This document shows, in pieces, positions 37,091 through 47,041 of a DNA stretch of 64,000 nucleotides (position 1 is the first letter of the stretch; each line of letters opens with the position of its first letter). The notes below the pieces were generated by a model that worked only from the letters and a program-made list of their open reading frames with translations, ran no database searches and had not been told where the DNA came from. The stretch lies in assembly GCA_023206055.1 (NCBI GenBank), contig CP065366.1, positions 434,001-498,000 on the forward strand. The letters are read 5' to 3'. This DNA is from Vibrio cyclitrophicus (GTDB lineage: Bacteria > Pseudomonadota > Gammaproteobacteria > Enterobacterales > Vibrionaceae). The position numbers and the translations under genes are program-made.

Positions 37091-38062
37091 TTACTTGCTA
37101 CGTTTTACTGCAAGGTGAGCTAGCGTAGTTAAAGCCTGCTTATATTCTGAATCAGGAAGAATAGAAAGCTCAGCTATCGCTTTATCAGCTTCTTCATAGG
37201 CTTTATTGGTCGTGTACTCTAACGAGCCTGTCTCTTTCATTACAGACATAATGTCGTCGAGACGTTCCATACCATTGGCTTTTTCGATCGCTTCACGAAT
37301 CATGCTCGCTTGGTCTGGAGAGCCATTACGCATTGCGTAAAGCAACGGTAACGTCGGTTTACCTTCTGCTAGGTCATCACCAACATTTTTACCCATCTCT
37401 TTACCATCAGCGGTGTAGTCCATCACATCATCAATAAGCTGGAATGCCGTTCCTAGGTATTTACCGTAGTTTTGCATCGCCGTTTCGATTTCAGGTGAAG
37501 ACTCTGTAAGAATCGCGCCGATTTGGGTTGCGGCTTCAAACAAACGAGCGGTCTTTGAATAGATCACCTGCATGTAGCTTTCTTCTGTAGTGTCTGGGTT
37601 ATTACAGTTCATCAATTGTTGAACTTCACCCTCGGCGATCACGTTTACTGATTCGCTCATTAGCTCAAGGATCCTTAAAGATCCTAGCGTCGTCATCATT
37701 TGGAATGAGCGGGTATAAATAAAATCACCAACCAAAACGCTAGCTGCATTACCAAACGCTGCGTTGGCTGTTGCTTTGCCGCGTCTCATGTCCGATTCGT
37801 CGACGACATCATCATGAAGTAAAGTTGCTGTGTGAATAAACTCAATAAAGGCAGCTGAGGTGATATGAGCTTCACCTTGATAACCAAGAGCGCGAGCAGA
37901 TAAAAGAGCAAGCAAAGGACGTAGGCGTTTGCCACCGCCGCTAACGATATAAAAACCAAGCTGGTTGATTAAACTTACGTCAGAATTAAGTTGGGCTTGA
38001 ATTGTTTCATTCACTTTTGCCATATCATTGGCAGTAAGCGTTTGGATAGCTTTAAAATCCAT
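37091..38062 (-). CDS. ispB: IspB, octaprenyl diphosphate synthase
   Basis: A 323-residue trans-polyprenyl synthase that builds the C40 side chain of ubiquinone and menaquinone from farnesyl diphosphate and isopentenyl diphosphate. The first Asp-rich motif LLHDDVVDESD is near residue 82 and the second QLIDDVMDY near residue 209, with GGGKRLRPLL upstream. Length matches E. coli IspB. It is divergent from rplU, the common gammaproteobacterial arrangement. Confidence 0.97.
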   Translation of the reverse strand: MDFKAIQTLTANDMAKVNETIQAQLNSDVSLINQLGFYIVSGGGKRLRPLLALLSARALGYQGEAHITSAAFIEFIHTATLLHDDVVDESDMRRGKATANAAFGNAASVLVGDFIYTRSFQMMTTLGSLRILELMSESVNVIAEGEVQQLMNCNNPDTTEESYMQVIYSKTARLFEAATQIGAILTESSPEIETAMQNYGKYLGTAFQLIDDVMDYTADGKEMGKNVGDDLAEGKPTLPLLYAMRNGSPDQASMIREAIEKANGMERLDDIMSVMKETGSLEYTTNKAYEEADKAIAELSILPDSEYKQALTTLAHLAVKRSK

Positions 38063-38219
38063 TGTTCATCCGGCTGAAGTTAGACCCTGTAAGGCTTATA
38101 CGTTGTATTTAATTGTTGAATAATACACTAAAAAACGTTGATTAATACATCACTTAAGGGCATCATTGCCGCACTTTTCTTTGGCGAACATGTTTTCGCC
38201 AATATTTTAAAAATATGGC

Positions 38220-38248
38220 TTGTCATAGCGCCATGATTCCCGTAGAAT
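38220..38248 (+). promoter_or_regulatory. Sigma-70 promoter of rplU-rpmA
   Basis: TTGTCA (38220-38225) and TAGAAT (38243-38248) with an ideal 17-base spacer. The GC-rich GCGCCC just after the -10 resembles a stringent-control discriminator, as expected for ribosomal protein genes. The leader to rplU is about 75 bases. Confidence 0.75.
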
Positions 38249-38330
38249 CTGCGCCCTATTGATTAGTTTAGCGCACACCCGAGTTGTACAATTAACAACC
38301 ATAGGCTGTGCGGAAAAAGCGGAGTAAAAT

Positions 38331-38642
38331 ATGTACGCTGTTTTCCAATCTGGTGGCAAACAACACCGAGTAAGCGAAGGTCAAACACTTCGTTTAGAGA
38401 AATTAGACGTTGAAACTGGTGCAACTGTTGAATTTGATAAAGTTCTTCTTGTTGCTAACGGCGAAGAAATCGCTGTTGGTGCACCTCTTGTAGAAGGTGG
38501 TAAGGTTACTGCGGAAGTAGTACAACACGGTCGTGGCGATAAAGTAAAAATCGTTAAGTTCCGTCGTCGTAAGCACTCACGTAAGCAAGCTGGTCACCGT
38601 CAGTGGTTCACAGAAGTGAAAATCACTGGCATTAACGCTTAA
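38331..38642 (+). CDS. rplU: Ribosomal protein L21
   Basis: A 103-residue 50S protein, the same length as E. coli L21. The N terminus [18 protein letters not shown] and the basic C-terminal block [16 protein letters not shown] that contacts 23S rRNA are typical. It is the first gene of the rplU-rpmA unit, 20 bases before rpmA. Confidence 0.99.
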   Translation: MYAVFQSGGKQHRVSEGQTLRLEKLDVETGATVEFDKVLLVANGEEIAVGAPLVEGGKVTAEVVQHGRGDKVKIVKFRRRKHSRKQAGHRQWFTEVKITGINA

Positions 38643-38661
38643 GTATTAGGAGAGTTTAACA

Positions 38662-38919
38662 ATGGCACATAAAAAAGCTGGCGGTTCTACTAATAACGGC
38701 CGCGATTCAGAAAGCAAACGTCTTGGTGTTAAGCGTTTTGGTGGTGAATCTGTTCTTGCAGGTAACATCATCGTTCGTCAACGTGGTACTAAGTTCCACG
38801 CTGGCACAAACGTTGGCATCGGTAAAGACCATACTCTTTTCGCTCTTACTGAAGGTAAAGTGAAATTTGCAGTAAAAGGTCCTAAAAACCGCAAGTTTGT
38901 AAGCATCGAAGCTGAGTAA
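38662..38919 (+). CDS. rpmA: Ribosomal protein L27
   Basis: An 85-residue 50S protein whose N-terminal tail [17 protein letters not shown] reaches the peptidyl-transferase centre. The family core ([19 protein letters not shown]) is intact. It starts directly with MAHKK, without the cleavable extension known in Firmicutes. AGGAGAG precedes the ATG, and a terminator follows the gene. Confidence 0.99.
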   Translation: MAHKKAGGSTNNGRDSESKRLGVKRFGGESVLAGNIIVRQRGTKFHAGTNVGIGKDHTLFALTEGKVKFAVKGPKNRKFVSIEAE

Positions 38920-38970
38920 TTTAATCTTTAACTAGATTATTTATACTAGCTTTCAAGCTGAATTCAAAAG

Positions 38971-38996
38971 CCCTGCCGATTCGGCAGGGTTTTTTA
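38971..38996 (+). terminator. Terminator after rpmA
   Basis: CCCTGCCGA and TCGGCAGGG pair in a compact GC-rich stem (38971-38989) followed by seven T bases. Confidence 0.95.
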
Positions 38997-39141
38997 TTTA
39001 TAGCGAGAATAAAAAAGTAGACGCTCTGGCTTTAGTTTGAGAATCAGTTTGGTTTTTGATAAACAGTTTTGTTTTAAGAAGCCGTTTGTTTTTTAAGAAA
39101 CAGAAAGCAAAGAACCTCTCCTTATTTGTTCCTTGGTTGCA

Positions 39142-39190
39142 GATCGATCTAGATCTTAGGTGATCGATCTAAACACGGATCTGCTAGAAT
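39142..39190 (+). promoter_or_regulatory. GATC cluster and candidate -10 upstream of obgE
   Basis: Six GATC sites occur in 40 bases (starting at 39142, 39146, 39152, 39162, 39166 and 39178), including a repeated GATCGATCTA. A TAGAAT at 39185-39190 could be the obgE -10, so the Dam sites would overlap the -35 zone. The rest of the 322-base rpmA-obgE gap holds only the rpmA terminator and AT-rich sequence. Confidence 0.6.
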
Positions 39191-39238
39191 TTATATCACT
39201 CCTTGATGAGTGGTAACGCAACGTAAGTGCGGAGTTAA

Positions 39239-40414
<1,176 letters not shown>

Positions 40415-40476
40415 TCCTCATCGTTTCTTATAAATACTTTGGTCGCTTCTTCTAAAGCACACTGATAGTTTTACTA

Positions 40477-40504
40477 AACCGCAATGAAAATTGCGGTTTT
40501 TTTG
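40477..40504 (+). terminator. Terminator after obgE
   Basis: AACCGCAAT (40477-40485) and ATTGCGGTT (40490-40498) with a GAAA loop, followed by a T run. Confidence 0.93.
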
Positions 40505-40561
40505 TATCTAAATCATTATGTCTTATCAAATTTTAATGCAGAATTTATTTCTAGATAATTA

Positions 40562-40723
40562 ATACCAATCGTAGTAAATAACTGGTCACCCTAGCTTGTT
40601 AAAACGCTCGATAACTGCGTTAGAGATTTTGATTGTAGAATAACTACTTATCGAAAATCTCTGCCTTGTTCTCAAGCTTTTTTCCTGCGCTATTTCTGAT
40701 CACTTACTTACTGTGATTGGTAT
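40562..40723. repeat. 162-bp fold-back intergenic element
   Basis: Terminal inverted repeats of 27 bp match at 22 positions, beginning ATACCAATC at 40562 and ending GATTGGTAT at 40723. Nested inside are AGCTTG/CAAGCT (40592-40597, 40673-40678) and AGAGATTTT/AAAATCTCT (40622-40630, 40654-40662), so a transcript or single strand would form one long cruciform. There is no ORF of note. It lies between the obgE terminator and yjjP, and may supply promoter or mRNA structure to yjjP. I recall similar repeats elsewhere in Vibrio genomes. Confidence 0.75.
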
Positions 40724-40744
40724 AACGCCTATGGGAAGGAAATC

Positions 40745-41512
40745 ATGGCATCAGAACAAAGAGCGATCTCAAGGTTAGTCGCTCAATCAGGACAAATGTT
40801 ATTGGCACACGGCGCTGAGAGCACATTAGTCGGCGATATTATGCGCCGCATCGGTATTGCTTGTGGGGTGAATGAGGTTGAAGTTGCACTGTCAGCCAAT
40901 GCGTTGGTCGTGACAACAGTAATGGATGATCACTGTATAACGACTACTCGAAGCTGTGCTGATCGTGGCATTAATATGCAGGTTATCACCGATATTCAAC
41001 GTATTTGCATCATGATGGAGAAGGGAATTCTTGATTATGATTTGGCGAATAAAAAGATTCAAAACATCAGCCCCGAGCGCTACAACCGTTGGTTAGTGGT
41101 TGTGATGATAGGGTTATCATGCGCCTCTTTTAGTCATCTAGCCGGTGGGGATTGGCAAGTCTTCATGATGACCTTTATCGCTTCAGCTTGCGGTATGATC
41201 GTCAGGCAAGAGATTGGTCATCGCCATTTCAATCCGCTATTAAACTTTGCTATCACAGCATTCGTTACTACGACCATTTCAGCGCAAGCGGTTCTTTATA
41301 ACATCGGTGGTCAACCCACTATCGTGATGGCTTCTTCTGTGCTGATGCTTGTACCCGGTTTCCCTCTGATTAACTCTGTCGCTGATATGCTCAAGGGTCA
41401 CATCAATATGGGTTTGGCGCGCTTTACTATGGCCAGTTTATTAACTTTAGCGACGAGCTTGGGCATTGTCGCGGCGATGAGTTTATCGGATGTTTGGGGG
41501 TGGGCGAGCTAA
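40745..41512 (+). CDS. yjjP: ThrE-type exporter, large subunit (YjjP-like)
   Basis: A 255-residue protein with a cytoplasmic N-terminal domain (about residues 1-115, GQMLLAHGAESTLVGDIMRRIG) and about five membrane helices in the second half. It corresponds to the DUF1212 part of ThrE threonine exporters. In E. coli the YjjP-YjjB pair exports succinate. The stop codon overlaps the yjjB start (TAATG), so the two halves are made together. Confidence 0.9.
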   Translation: MASEQRAISRLVAQSGQMLLAHGAESTLVGDIMRRIGIACGVNEVEVALSANALVVTTVMDDHCITTTRSCADRGINMQVITDIQRICIMMEKGILDYDLANKKIQNISPERYNRWLVVVMIGLSCASFSHLAGGDWQVFMMTFIASACGMIVRQEIGHRHFNPLLNFAITAFVTTTISAQAVLYNIGGQPTIVMASSVLMLVPGFPLINSVADMLKGHINMGLARFTMASLLTLATSLGIVAAMSLSDVWGWAS

Positions 41513-41985
41513 TGAGTATTTTTGAACTGTTTTTAGGTTTACTCAACGATATGTTTTTCGCAGCGATTCCTGCGGTTGGGTTTGCATTGGTATTTAACGT
41601 TCCGCAACGCGCTTTAATTTATTGTGCACTAGGTGGTTCTATCGGTCATGGTAGCCGTTATCTGATGATGCACTTTGGTATTCCAATCGAATGGGCAACA
41701 TTCTTCGCCGCGACTGTTGTTGGCATGATAGGGGTTCATTGGTCGCATAAACTGTTAGCGCATCCAAAGGTTTTTACGGTTGCAGCCCTAATTCCTATGA
41801 TTCCTGGTGTATTTGCCTTTAAGGCGATGATTGCCATGGTGGAGATTAACAGGGCCGGCTACACACCAGAATTGCTGGCAATGTTGATGGAGAACTTTTT
41901 AAAATCGATGTTCATTATCGCAGGTCTTGCGGTTGGCTTAGCTGTGCCTGGGCTGTTATTCTATCGCCGTAGACCTATCGTCTAG
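41512..41985 (+). CDS. yjjB: ThrE-type exporter, small subunit (YjjB-like)
   Basis: A 157-residue membrane protein with four to five helices, starting at ATG 41512 (MSIFELFLG) in overlap with the yjjP stop; an in-frame ATG at 41494 lies inside yjjP and is less likely. It is the ThrE C-terminal (DUF3815) half, carrying the motif AALIPMIPGVFAFKAM. It should form a two-part exporter with YjjP. Substrate is not shown by sequence; succinate and threonine are the known family cases. Confidence 0.9.
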   Translation: MSIFELFLGLLNDMFFAAIPAVGFALVFNVPQRALIYCALGGSIGHGSRYLMMHFGIPIEWATFFAATVVGMIGVHWSHKLLAHPKVFTVAALIPMIPGVFAFKAMIAMVEINRAGYTPELLAMLMENFLKSMFIIAGLAVGLAVPGLLFYRRRPIV

Positions 41986-42025
41986 CTTCAATTTTACTCT
42001 CATGTAAGGACAGGACCTTCGATTT

Positions 42026-42505
42026 ATGATCATCAGTATGATAGCGGCAATGGCAGACAATCGTGTAATCGGTAAAGACAATCAGATGCCTTGGTATTTA
42101 CCTGCGGATTTTGCATGGTTTAAACGCTCGACGATGGGTAAACCTGTCGTGATGGGACGTAAGACCTACGACTCAATTGGTCGCCCTTTACCGGGTCGGC
42201 TAAATGTCGTAATCAGCCGTGATGAGAGTTTAAAGATTGAAGGTGTAACGACGGTTACTTCTATTGAAAATGCTCTGGAGCTCGTTAGTGATGTTGAAGA
42301 GGTGATGATTATCGGTGGCGGTTCAATCTATGAAAGCTGTCTCCCTAAAGCAGATAAGCTGTACCTGACTTATATCGATTTTGACGTTGATGGTGATACT
42401 CAATTCCCAGATTGGGGAGAAGGTTGGAAGCAGAGCTTTAGCGATACGTATCAAGCGGATGAGAAAAACAAATACAATATGGAGTTCGTGATTCTCGAGC
42501 GCTAA
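42026..42505 (+). CDS. folA: Dihydrofolate reductase
   Basis: A 159-residue, NADPH-dependent dihydrofolate reductase, equal in length to E. coli FolA, and the trimethoprim target. Key features are the MIAAMADNRVIGKDNQMPW active-site loop, a catalytic acid in PADFAWFK, and the NADPH-binding stretches VMGRKTYDSIG and IIGGGSIYE. It converges with apaH, and a hairpin plus a heptanucleotide repeat separate the two genes. Confidence 0.98.
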   Translation: MIISMIAAMADNRVIGKDNQMPWYLPADFAWFKRSTMGKPVVMGRKTYDSIGRPLPGRLNVVISRDESLKIEGVTTVTSIENALELVSDVEEVMIIGGGSIYESCLPKADKLYLTYIDFDVDGDTQFPDWGEGWKQSFSDTYQADEKNKYNMEFVILER

Positions 42506-42536
42506 CTATGCTGAAAATCGTTCGGCTCTGAAGAGT

Positions 42537-42566
42537 GCTTGCGCTACCGTTCCAGCTAGCGCAAGC
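42537..42566. terminator. Hairpin between folA and apaH
   Basis: Perfect 10-bp stem GCTTGCGCTA (42537-42546) and TAGCGCAAGC (42557-42566) with a 10-base loop. The genes converge here, so it is the best terminator candidate, although it lacks a T run on either strand. Confidence 0.6.
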
Positions 42567-42567
42567 T

Positions 42568-42612
<45 letters not shown>

Positions 42613-43416
42613 CTAAAGCGCATCTTGAGTGAAAAACTTTTTATCTTCCCAGCGAAGTGCCGTCAATTGTCCTCCCCAAACACACCCTGTGTCTAAACCA
42701 ATCACATCTTTCCCTGAGTAGCCTTCTAATGCAGCCCAGTGTCCAAATAAAACCGTCTTATCCAGTTCTATACGTTGTGTAAGGTCAAACCAAGGTACCA
42801 AAGGCTCAATGGTAATTTCGTTTGGTGGAAGTTTACAGGCCATATCAAGTCGACCATCAGTAAAGCAAAATCGCATTCTAGTCAGACTGTTGATCGCATA
42901 GCGATAGCGCTCAATGCCTTCTAAATCTTGATGCCATAAATCAGGCGTATTGCTGTACATATTCTCGATAAGCCATTGCCATTGTTCTGATTTTAATAAG
43001 TCAGCTATTTCTCGGCTTTCGATACGTGCTCGTTCTAGATCCCATTGCGGTGAGATACCTGCATGAGACATTACGAACTCTGAATGTTCCTGAATTAAAG
43101 GTTGTTGCCTTAGCCACTCAAGTAACGTCTCCCTATCTTCTGCATCAAGGATAGTTTGAGTTTTATCTTTTGGTTTGGCTGAAAAGAGGCCTAAGGATAC
43201 CGCAAGGAGATGCAAGTCATGGTTGCCTAATACAACCTTAGCTGCGCCACCAAGGTTGCGAATAAAGCGTAGTGTCTCCAATGATTTAGGACCTCGAGCG
43301 ACTAAATCACCAGCGACCCATAAAGTATCTTTGTGTTTATCAAAACTGATAGTTTCAAGCAGCAACTGAAGTTCGTCGAAGCACCCTTGAATGTCTCCGA
43401 CAATGTAATTCGACAA
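42613..43416 (-). CDS. apaH: ApaH, symmetrical Ap4A hydrolase
   Basis: A 267-residue metallophosphoesterase that splits diadenosine tetraphosphate into two ADP; it also decaps Np4-capped RNA in E. coli. The metal-site motifs GDIQGCFDE, GDLVARGP and GNHDLHLL appear in the expected order within the first 70 residues, followed by SHAGISPQW and GHWAALEG. Length is normal. apaG lies 31 bases upstream on the same strand. The stop codon abuts a tandem repeat array. Confidence 0.97.
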   Translation of the reverse strand: MSNYIVGDIQGCFDELQLLLETISFDKHKDTLWVAGDLVARGPKSLETLRFIRNLGGAAKVVLGNHDLHLLAVSLGLFSAKPKDKTQTILDAEDRETLLEWLRQQPLIQEHSEFVMSHAGISPQWDLERARIESREIADLLKSEQWQWLIENMYSNTPDLWHQDLEGIERYRYAINSLTRMRFCFTDGRLDMACKLPPNEITIEPLVPWFDLTQRIELDKTVLFGHWAALEGYSGKDVIGLDTGCVWGGQLTALRWEDKKFFTQDAL

Positions 43417-43447
43417 AATAATTTCCTGTAAGTAGTAGAGATGTGTA

Positions 43448-43828
43448 CTAATTAAGAATGTTAGGGATGGCGAGCCTGAACGGGTCGACTTCAGTTATGA
43501 AATCGATGCCTTTGTGATCGGTCATCACATAGTGACCCTGCATGACACCCACTGGGGTCTCGATGACAGTACCGCTTGTATAGGTGTATTCGTCGTTGGC
43601 TTCAATTACAGGTTGCTGCCCAACCACACCTTCACCTTCAATAGTGAGTTGTTTGCCGTTGGAGTCAGTAATTAGCCAGCGACGTGACATAAGTTGTACC
43701 GTTGTTTTACTGAGGTTTTTGATGGTAATGATGTAAGCGAAGACGTAACGATTCTTCGTTGGCTCAGATTGTTCTTCTATGTACTTAGAGTGAACCTGGC
43801 ATTTGATACAGGGCGTAGATATATCCAT
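43448..43828 (-). CDS. apaG: ApaG, DUF525 protein
   Basis: A 126-residue single-domain protein with a fibronectin-III-like fold, typical of the family ([40 protein letters not shown]). Its function is poorly defined; the fold binds pyrophosphate or nucleotides weakly in homologues. Two N-terminal cysteines (CIKCQVH) are conserved in vibrios as far as I recall. A strong terminator separates it from rsmA, so apaG-apaH probably has its own promoter. Confidence 0.95.
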   Translation of the reverse strand: MDISTPCIKCQVHSKYIEEQSEPTKNRYVFAYIITIKNLSKTTVQLMSRRWLITDSNGKQLTIEGEGVVGQQPVIEANDEYTYTSGTVIETPVGVMQGHYVMTDHKGIDFITEVDPFRLAIPNILN

Positions 43829-43869
43829 ATTCGCACCTTTTATTGTTGATATACTTTAAAGTATTACAT

Positions 43870-43906
43870 AAAAAAGGCTCCTAACCGAAGTGTAGGAGCC
43901 TTTTTT
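43870..43906 (-). terminator. Terminator after rsmA
   Basis: AAAAAAGGCTCCTA (43870-43883) and its complement (43893-43906) around a 9-base loop. A and T tracts on both sides allow it to act on either strand; on the minus strand it directly follows the rsmA stop. Confidence 0.95.
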
Positions 43907-43908
43907 AT

Positions 43909-44724
43909 TTATTTGTCAGCGTTGTGACTGTCGTACAACCAGTTTGCCATGTCGACAAACTGCTCGAGCGTTAAGTTCTCAGGGCGCATGCCAGGGTTGA
44001 TACCTAGCTCTTCAAGCACTTCCTTATCGATCAAGCTCTTGTAGCAGTTACGAACTGTTTTACGACGCTGGTTAAAGCCTTCTCGACATACGCGATCAAG
44101 CCATTTCAGATCTTTTGCCGGGTAAGGTAGCACTTCGTATGGCTGTAGGCGTACAACGGCTGAATCTACTTTCGGTGGCGGAACGAAGGCCGTTGGTGGC
44201 ACTTCTAGCACTGGCGTTACTTTACAGTAATATTGAGCCATTACCGTTAGACGACCATAAGCTTTAGTACCCGGGCCTGCTGCTAGGCGGTTCACCACTT
44301 CTTTTTGAAGCATAAAGTGCATGTCTTGCACATCTTTATGGAATTCAAAAAGGTGGAACATCAATGGTGTAGAGATGTTATATGGCAAGTTACCGAAGAT
44401 ACGCAGCTTGTTGTTAGGCTTTACAAGTTGTTCGAAATCGAACTTCATGGCATCACCTTCATAGATCGTTAACTTCTCAGCAAGATCTGGGTGATTACGC
44501 AAACGTTCTGCAAGGTCTCTATCCAATTCGATAACAGTAAATTTATCGACAAGCTTACCCACAGGCTCAGTAATTGCACCAAGACCTGGACCGATTTCTA
44601 CTAGGTTTTGACCTGGTAGTGGGTTAATGCTCGATACGATGCCATCAATAATGTATGGATCGTTAAGGAAGTTTTGACCAAAACGTTTACGCGCTTTGTG
44701 CCCTAAGTGGACATCATTTCTCAT
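43909..44724 (-). CDS. rsmA: RsmA (KsgA), 16S rRNA dimethyladenosine transferase
   Basis: A 271-residue SAM-dependent methyltransferase that dimethylates A1518 and A1519 of 16S rRNA late in 30S assembly. The SAM motif [13 protein letters not shown] and the catalytic NLPYNIS are present, as is the N-terminal [11 protein letters not shown]. Its start overlaps the pdxA stop by 4 bases (ATGA), so it is translationally coupled to pdxA in the lptD-surA-pdxA-rsmA operon. Confidence 0.98.
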   Translation of the reverse strand: MRNDVHLGHKARKRFGQNFLNDPYIIDGIVSSINPLPGQNLVEIGPGLGAITEPVGKLVDKFTVIELDRDLAERLRNHPDLAEKLTIYEGDAMKFDFEQLVKPNNKLRIFGNLPYNISTPLMFHLFEFHKDVQDMHFMLQKEVVNRLAAGPGTKAYGRLTVMAQYYCKVTPVLEVPPTAFVPPPKVDSAVVRLQPYEVLPYPAKDLKWLDRVCREGFNQRRKTVRNCYKSLIDKEVLEELGINPGMRPENLTLEQFVDMANWLYDSHNADK

Positions 44725-45713
44725 TGCTTTTTCTCTACTAATTCAATGGCGTGCGTGAGCGCTGTTCTAAAGCTCCCTGTATCGGCTTGGCCTTTCCCTG
44801 CCAAGTCTAAGGCGGTACCGTGGTCGACTGATGTGCGAATAAACGGTAAGCCAAGCGTGATGTTCACTGAGCGACCAAACCCTTTGTATTTCAATACCGG
44901 GAGTACTTGGTCGTGATACATACCTAAAACAGCATCTGCATCTTGCAAATATTTTTCATTAAAGATGGTATCTGCTGGCAATGGGCCAACTAAATTGATG
45001 CCATCTTTTTGGCGAATTTTTTCTAGCGTCGGGGTGATGGTTTCAATTTCTTCACGCCCTAAGCAACCATCTTCACCAGCATGTGGATTCAAGCCACACA
45101 CGTAGATAGTTGGTTTCTCAATAGCAAATTTTTCAACTAAATCTTTATTCAGAATAGCAATAATTTGCTCTAACCTGTCTTCGGTCACTGCTTGAGATAC
45201 ATAAGCTAGTGGGATGTGCGTTGTTACTAGCGCAACACGCAACCCTTCAGTTGCCAACATCATCACTACCAGTGGTGTATTGGACTTCTCTGCAAAAAAC
45301 TCGGTATGGCCGCTAAAAGCAACACCAGCTCGGTTAATTACACCCTTATGAACAGGGCCGGTGACAATAGCATCAAATTCATTATTCATACAGCCAATTG
45401 CTGCGGTTTCTAAAGTATTTAATACGTAATGACCGTTAGCCTCGTTGAGTTGACCTGCAACTGCTGTTTCAGCGAGTGGGACGTGTTTCACTACCAACGT
45501 ACCTGCGCGTTGAGGTTGCTTAGCTGCGTTTGCGTCATAATCTAGCAGATCGACGTCGATGCCAAGGAGCTTAGCTCGCTCAGATAGCAGTGTTTTATCT
45601 GCACAAACCACGAGTTGGTGAGGCCAGCTTTCTTGAGATAGAGCCAGAGTCAAATCTGGACCTATCCCTGCGGGTTCACCTGCGGTTATGACAATACGTT
45701 TAGTTGTTGTCAT
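44721..45713 (-). CDS. pdxA: PdxA, 4-hydroxythreonine-4-phosphate dehydrogenase
   Basis: A 330-residue NAD-dependent enzyme of pyridoxal phosphate synthesis. The start [20 protein letters not shown] at 45713 is preferred; a longer reading frame would begin at 45746 deep inside surA. Metal-site histidines are visible in [20 protein letters not shown] and [11 protein letters not shown]. It overlaps surA by 14 bases and rsmA by 4, the same tight order as E. coli. Confidence 0.97.
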   Translation of the reverse strand: MTTTKRIVITAGEPAGIGPDLTLALSQESWPHQLVVCADKTLLSERAKLLGIDVDLLDYDANAAKQPQRAGTLVVKHVPLAETAVAGQLNEANGHYVLNTLETAAIGCMNNEFDAIVTGPVHKGVINRAGVAFSGHTEFFAEKSNTPLVVMMLATEGLRVALVTTHIPLAYVSQAVTEDRLEQIIAILNKDLVEKFAIEKPTIYVCGLNPHAGEDGCLGREEIETITPTLEKIRQKDGINLVGPLPADTIFNEKYLQDADAVLGMYHDQVLPVLKYKGFGRSVNITLGLPFIRTSVDHGTALDLAGKGQADTGSFRTALTHAIELVEKKQ

Positions 45714-46998
45714 CTTGGTCGCCCTCAACCATTTCAACAAAGGCACTTGCTCTTACTTCTTGTAGCCAAGCGCCAGCTTCTTCGTTGAATTTACGGTTAA
45801 ATAGAATTTGGTAAGCTTTGTTTTTCAAAGCTGAATCGGTACGGTCTACTTCGCGACGGTCTAGTACTTCAACAATGTGCCAACCGTGCACGGTTTTGAA
45901 TGGCGCACTAATCTTACCTTCAGGTAACGTTTCTACTTGGTGTTTGAACTCTGGTACATATAAATCTGGTGTTTGGTAACCTAACTCACCATCCTGTACC
46001 GCAGAACCTGGATCTTGGCTGTATTGCTGTGCAAGATCACCAAAGCTCGCTTCACCTGCGTTGACACGACGCGTGATCTCTTCAAGTTGTTCTTTTGCGC
46101 CATCATCACTCAAGATTACGGTTGGCTTAATCAGGATGTGACGAGCATTAACTTCTGTTACCGCTACGGTTTCCAAGCCTTTCACATCTTCAATTTTCAG
46201 AATATGGAAACCAACGCCGCTACGGAACGGACCGATGATGCTGCCTTTGTTTTGCATTTTGATTTGGTCTGCAAAAATGGTTGGCATCTCTTCTTTACGC
46301 ATCCAACCCCAATCACCACCTTGCAGTGCTTTAGGGCCTTTCGAGTAAGTATAAGCCATAGTGCTGAAATCTTTGCCAGAGTTCAGTTCTTCAACCAGTT
46401 CAGTAGCTTGAGCTTCTAGCTCTTCTTTCGTTTGGTTATCATTAAAGCGCAGTTGAATATGGCCAATTTTGTATTGAACGGTCGCGTTAGTCTCTTGCGC
46501 TAAGATATCCGCTAGGTTGTCGACTTCTGCAGGAAGAATATTGATGCGACGACGAACTAAGGCGTTACGCGCTTCACTTGCTGCAATCTCTTTTCTTACT
46601 TGCTCACGAAATGCATTGTAGCTAAGGCCTTCTTCTGCAACCGATGCGGTAAGTTGTTCAACCGTTTGGTTGTTGTCTTTCGCGATACCTTCAATTGCTT
46701 GATCAAGTCTCGCGTCATCAATACGAACCCCAATACGCTCTGCTTCTTGAGTTTGAATCGTATCAATGATCAGTTTTTCGAGTACTTGCTCATTGAGTAC
46801 GTCTTGAGATGGTAATGTTTGACCACTTTTCTTAGCGTTTGCGCGTAGTGTCTTCATAGAAGCATCGATGTCGCTTTGCAAGATAACGCCTTCGTTAACG
46901 ATAACTTTTACGCTGTCTAGTTCTACCGGTGCTGCGTAGCTTGTTGATAAAGTACAAGCCGCTGCGATGGCAATTAATGTGCGTTTCCACAATGTCAT
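45700..46998 (-). CDS. surA: SurA, periplasmic chaperone and peptidyl-prolyl isomerase
   Basis: A 432-residue periplasmic protein with a signal peptide (cut near SYA-APVELD, residue 22). An N-terminal chaperone domain is followed by two parvulin domains, at about residues 170-270 and 283-385 ([26 protein letters not shown]), and a short C-terminal helix. It escorts outer-membrane proteins, including LptD encoded just upstream, to the BAM complex. It lies 43 bases after lptD, matching E. coli. Confidence 0.97.
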   Translation of the reverse strand: MTLWKRTLIAIAAACTLSTSYAAPVELDSVKVIVNEGVILQSDIDASMKTLRANAKKSGQTLPSQDVLNEQVLEKLIIDTIQTQEAERIGVRIDDARLDQAIEGIAKDNNQTVEQLTASVAEEGLSYNAFREQVRKEIAASEARNALVRRRINILPAEVDNLADILAQETNATVQYKIGHIQLRFNDNQTKEELEAQATELVEELNSGKDFSTMAYTYSKGPKALQGGDWGWMRKEEMPTIFADQIKMQNKGSIIGPFRSGVGFHILKIEDVKGLETVAVTEVNARHILIKPTVILSDDGAKEQLEEITRRVNAGEASFGDLAQQYSQDPGSAVQDGELGYQTPDLYVPEFKHQVETLPEGKISAPFKTVHGWHIVEVLDRREVDRTDSALKNKAYQILFNRKFNEEAGAWLQEVRASAFVEMVEGDQDDNN

Positions 46999-47041
46999 GT
47001 GTAATCCTTTAAATTTACTGATGTTTTACCAGTAAAGAAAA

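Noticed and set aside
38183..38200. GGCGAA-CATGTT-TTCGCC as a terminator
   Set aside because: It lies between the divergent ispB and rplU genes where no transcript ends, and has only a short T run after AATA.
39142..39181. Dam-site cluster as a replication-origin iteron array
   Set aside because: The sites are not in 11- or 12-base repeats with common flanks, and no rctB-like gene or DnaA boxes are visible.
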